Shown piece after piece: positions 61,704-64,000 of a stretch of DNA of 64,000 bases. Numbering within the stretch: the stretch's first letter is position 1; each line of letters opens with the position of its first letter. Origin of the DNA: a bacterium (GTDB lineage Bacteria; Bacillota; Clostridia; Lachnospirales; Lachnospiraceae); assembly GCA_023663725.1 (NCBI GenBank), contig JAMPGX010000004.1:178476-242475 (forward strand). The letters run 5' to 3'. A model generated the notes under the pieces. The model saw only the letters and a program-made list of their open reading frames with translations, was not told where the DNA came from and ran no database searches. The translations under genes were made by a program, and so were the position numbers.

Positions 61704-63881
61704 ATGAAAAAGCGGTATTTGTTGCTTGCTCTCGTCTGCCTGCTTTTGACCGGATGCAGTATGGGAGAAGGTGCGCAAGCGGGGACAGAGACAGAAGCAG
61801 ACAAGGTAGAAGAGCACAGGGAAAGCGCTTCCCTGGAGCTGCCGGCGGAGGGTAACTCGCAGGGAAACAAGACATATTATGTGGGAAAGGTGGACACGTT
61901 GCAGTTTCAGGAGCCGGAGAAAGGATACACGGAGCATGCCGCGTCCTACAAGGTGATCGGCGACCATATCTATATGATTCGGGTGGAGAGCAAAGCGGGC
62001 GGAAGCGTGTCGAGGGTGTGCGTGCAGTCTTATGATGTGGTTGCGAAGGATATGCGGCAATACCTGATTGAACCTGAGATTTCGGGGCATGAAAACAGCG
62101 GTATCTATTCGGCAGATCTCACGGCAGGCCTGGAGCTGTCGCTAAAGATGTGGGATGCGGGCGACGAGGACGCATTCTATCTGGTCAGGATGAATCTGGA
62201 GGGGGAGGTCCTGAGAGTGGAGGACGCTTTCCCCGAGGGCGCGTATCCCTGGAATCAGGATATGTGGTCCAATGTGAAAGCTTTTGATTTATCCGACGGC
62301 AGGACAGTCATCTGTCGCAATGATTTTGAGACGTTTACCTCCAGTCTGGCCTGGTATCAGGAGGACGCGGGGGAGGATCCTCTGGGGACGCTGAACAATG
62401 AGAGCGTACAGGCTATGACGGTTGACCAGGAGGGAACGCTGTACTATCTGGGCGGGGAAGGTCTGGTTCGCTATGACGCGGAGCATAATGCGCGGGAAGT
62501 ACTGTTCAGGGCGTATGAAAACGGGATTGAGATAGGTTTATCCGAGTGCGGCATAGCGATGAATGACAAGGGGCAGTTCCTGCTGTGTGTGATGAAGGAG
62601 GGAAAGGCCAGCATATATTTGCTGGCAGATGAGGAGACTTCCGACGAGGATAAAATACGGTTATGCAGCCTGCAGGGGCGCGCGGGCATCTACTATTTTC
62701 AGACGCTGGCCGCAAGCTTTCAGCAGAATGGCGGCAATGTCCGCATTGGGTTGGAGCTCGAGGAAAAGGAGGAATATCAGGAGGACTACCGCACCCGAAT
62801 ACTGGCGGAGCTGACAGCCGGAAAAGGACCGGATATCCTGTATGTATCGCAGCAGGATATGATGCTGCTTCAGGATAAGGGGCTGATCTGTGACATCTCG
62901 GAAATGATTCCGTCAGAGGTAAAGAGTGAACTGATTCCGGGAGCGCTGGAGTTGGGAACTGTGAATGGGGAGCTGGTGGGATTGGTTCCGGAGGTATCCT
63001 TCACGACGATGTCCGTCGCCAATCAGGTCTGGGATCAGGACAGTTGGACGATAGATGATTTTGTCGAGCAGTTGGGGGCGAAGGAGGACTGGGAACTTCC
63101 GGTCAACTGGTCAGGCTTTTCGCTGAGCCCTGGAACAATGTTTCGCATCCTCTTTTCCGATTTGGCAGACTCCTTTGTGTTGAATCTGGAGCAGGGGACC
63201 TGTGATTTTGACAATGACAGGCTGATTCATATTTTAGAGTTCTGTAAGAAGTACGGAATCACCGGTGAGAATTCTTCGGATCAACAGCTCAGTCAGGACG
63301 AGCGTATGCGCATGTTCAGAGATGGGGAGATGGCGGCGGAGGTCCAATACCTGTATGGGGATCTGGATATGTTCTCCACGATCATGGCGAGAAATGGCGA
63401 GGACTGCCATATTGTGGGATATCCCACGGAAAAGGGCAGCGGCAACTATGTGGACAGCTATTCTTACGGCTATCTGGTGATCAATGCCCAGAGCAAATAT
63501 AAGGAGGAGATCAAAAAATATTTTGCACTGTTGCTGGACTATGACAATCAGTTTAAAACCAGCGGCTGCAGCGTCAGAATGGATGTGCTGAGAAACTGCG
63601 TGGTATATCATGAATTCGAGAAAACCTACTATAAGATATACTCTTATAATGAGGATCAACCCACATATCAGTCGATAGATTTAAAGCCGGACGGCACGCC
63701 GTATCTGGAGGAGTTTCTGGAGTTTGTGGCCGGCTGTAGGCCGATGCCCTATTGTCCATCTGAGATTGAACAGATTGTATACGGGGAAATCAATCTGTTC
63801 TTTGACGGCAGTAAGAGCGCGGAAGAGACGGTCAAGGTTATTCAGAGCAGAATAAAACTATATCTGGATGAAATGAAATAA
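61704..63881 (+). CDS. solute-binding-type lipoprotein with extra N-terminal domain
   Basis: A 725-residue lipoprotein. The signal peptide ends in the lipobox LLTGC (Cys18). About 45-310 is a repetitive region with turns like ASYKVIGDHIYMIRVES, EDAFYLVRMNLEGEVLRVE and VDQEGTLYYLGGEGLVRYD, which suggests beta-propeller blades. About 325-725 resembles a family 1 extracellular solute-binding protein: LAASFQQNGGNVRIGLELEEK, RTRILAELTAGKGPDILYVSQQDM near 370 and GEMAAEVQYLYGD near 545. Sugar-binding is likely for this family. No permease gene follows in the window. ATG 61704 follows AGGAGGAGACAAGG; it has its own promoter. Confidence 0.78.
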   Translation: MKKRYLLLALVCLLLTGCSMGEGAQAGTETEADKVEEHRESASLELPAEGNSQGNKTYYVGKVDTLQFQEPEKGYTEHAASYKVIGDHIYMIRVESKAGGSVSRVCVQSYDVVAKDMRQYLIEPEISGHENSGIYSADLTAGLELSLKMWDAGDEDAFYLVRMNLEGEVLRVEDAFPEGAYPWNQDMWSNVKAFDLSDGRTVICRNDFETFTSSLAWYQEDAGEDPLGTLNNESVQAMTVDQEGTLYYLGGEGLVRYDAEHNAREVLFRAYENGIEIGLSECGIAMNDKGQFLLCVMKEGKASIYLLADEETSDEDKIRLCSLQGRAGIYYFQTLAASFQQNGGNVRIGLELEEKEEYQEDYRTRILAELTAGKGPDILYVSQQDMMLLQDKGLICDISEMIPSEVKSELIPGALELGTVNGELVGLVPEVSFTTMSVANQVWDQDSWTIDDFVEQLGAKEDWELPVNWSGFSLSPGTMFRILFSDLADSFVLNLEQGTCDFDNDRLIHILEFCKKYGITGENSSDQQLSQDERMRMFRDGEMAAEVQYLYGDLDMFSTIMARNGEDCHIVGYPTEKGSGNYVDSYSYGYLVINAQSKYKEEIKKYFALLLDYDNQFKTSGCSVRMDVLRNCVVYHEFEKTYYKIYSYNEDQPTYQSIDLKPDGTPYLEEFLEFVAGCRPMPYCPSEIEQIVYGEINLFFDGSKSAEETVKVIQSRIKLYLDEMK

Positions 63882-63882
63882 A

Positions 63883-64000
63883 TAGCCGATTGCGAAACTC
63901 TTTCCGCGAGTGACGGAATTGATCAATATAACCAAAATGGGCGCGAAAGGGGCTGTGAAAAAAGTCCCCAACCAAAAAAAGAACACTTTCAGGAATAAAC
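63883..64000. mobile_element. start of a sixth palindromic element (short type, cut by window end)
   Basis: TAGCCGATTGCGAAACTCTTTCCGCGAGTGACGG-type sequence at 63883-63916 and ATCAATATA after it match, in the opposite orientation, the right arm of the short-type element at 33705-33847 for about 55 bases. It begins one base after the stop of the lipoprotein gene. The match ends near 63941. What follows (GGGGCTGTGAAAAAAGTCCCC, 63949-63969) may be a different element inserted in it; the rest is outside the window. Confidence 0.6.

Overview
The window reads as the chromosome of a Gram-positive, Lachnospiraceae-like Clostridia member. This is inferred from purine-rich ribosome sites, sigma-A type promoters, BlaI/M56 modules, membrane-anchored GH25 lysozymes and a lipobox lipoprotein; no rRNA or tRNA gene is visible to fix the taxon. 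Almost the whole window is one very large surface-glycan locus, with genes mostly on the + strand. Two single-gene minus-strand units interrupt it: 20520-21713 and 44517-45575.

Layout. (1) 1-3308 holds two tandem BlaI-type repressor / M56 (BlaR1-like) peptidase modules; the first carries an overlapping gene for a small secreted protein. (2) From a clear promoter at 3716-3744, 3784-17439 carries pseB, six polytopic GT-C-like membrane proteins, two polyprenyl-phosphate-type GT2 enzymes and a GNAT acetyltransferase. (3) 17436-20478 encodes two tandem membrane-anchored SGNH proteins. (4) 20520-32094 holds the rest of a pseudaminic acid pathway (pseC on the minus strand, pseI, a formyltransferase, pseG, pseF), with an O-antigen ligase/polymerase-like protein, a candidate nonulosonate transferase, a flippase-like ABC transporter, a GT2 and a third SGNH protein. 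(5) 32115-44510 holds a GtrII/GtrB-like pair, an AT3 acyltransferase, wecE, further membrane proteins and three cytoplasmic glycosyltransferases. (6) 44517-52947 holds a degenerate SGNH protein, two GH25 lysozymes and rmlB, rmlA, rmlC. (7) 52960-61550 is a Wzm/Wzt ABC exporter, a WbdD-like methyltransferase/kinase-like protein and two large multi-domain GT2 enzymes. (8) 61704-63881 is a solute-binding-type lipoprotein.

How the genes work together (inference). UDP-GlcNAc is turned into CMP-pseudaminic acid, perhaps N-formylated at C7. Glucose-1-phosphate is turned into dTDP-4-keto-6-deoxyglucose, which feeds WecE (dTDP-Fuc4N) and RmlC (rhamnose branch; rmlD is not in the window). Cytoplasmic GT2, GT4 and GT52-like enzymes build chains. 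The Wzm/Wzt and PglK-like transporters export them. GtrB-like enzymes load sugars on polyprenyl phosphate for GT-C-type enzymes that decorate the polymer outside the membrane. AT3 and SGNH proteins may add or remove acyl groups.

The strongest non-gene signal is a family of short palindromic mobile elements. Five lie complete between genes, and the start of a sixth is at the right edge. All share a TAG..ATTGCGAAACT-type terminal inverted repeat. Five are flanked by 10-11 bp direct repeats, two exact and three decayed. Four contain a branched hairpin whose stems vary between copies with compensating changes.
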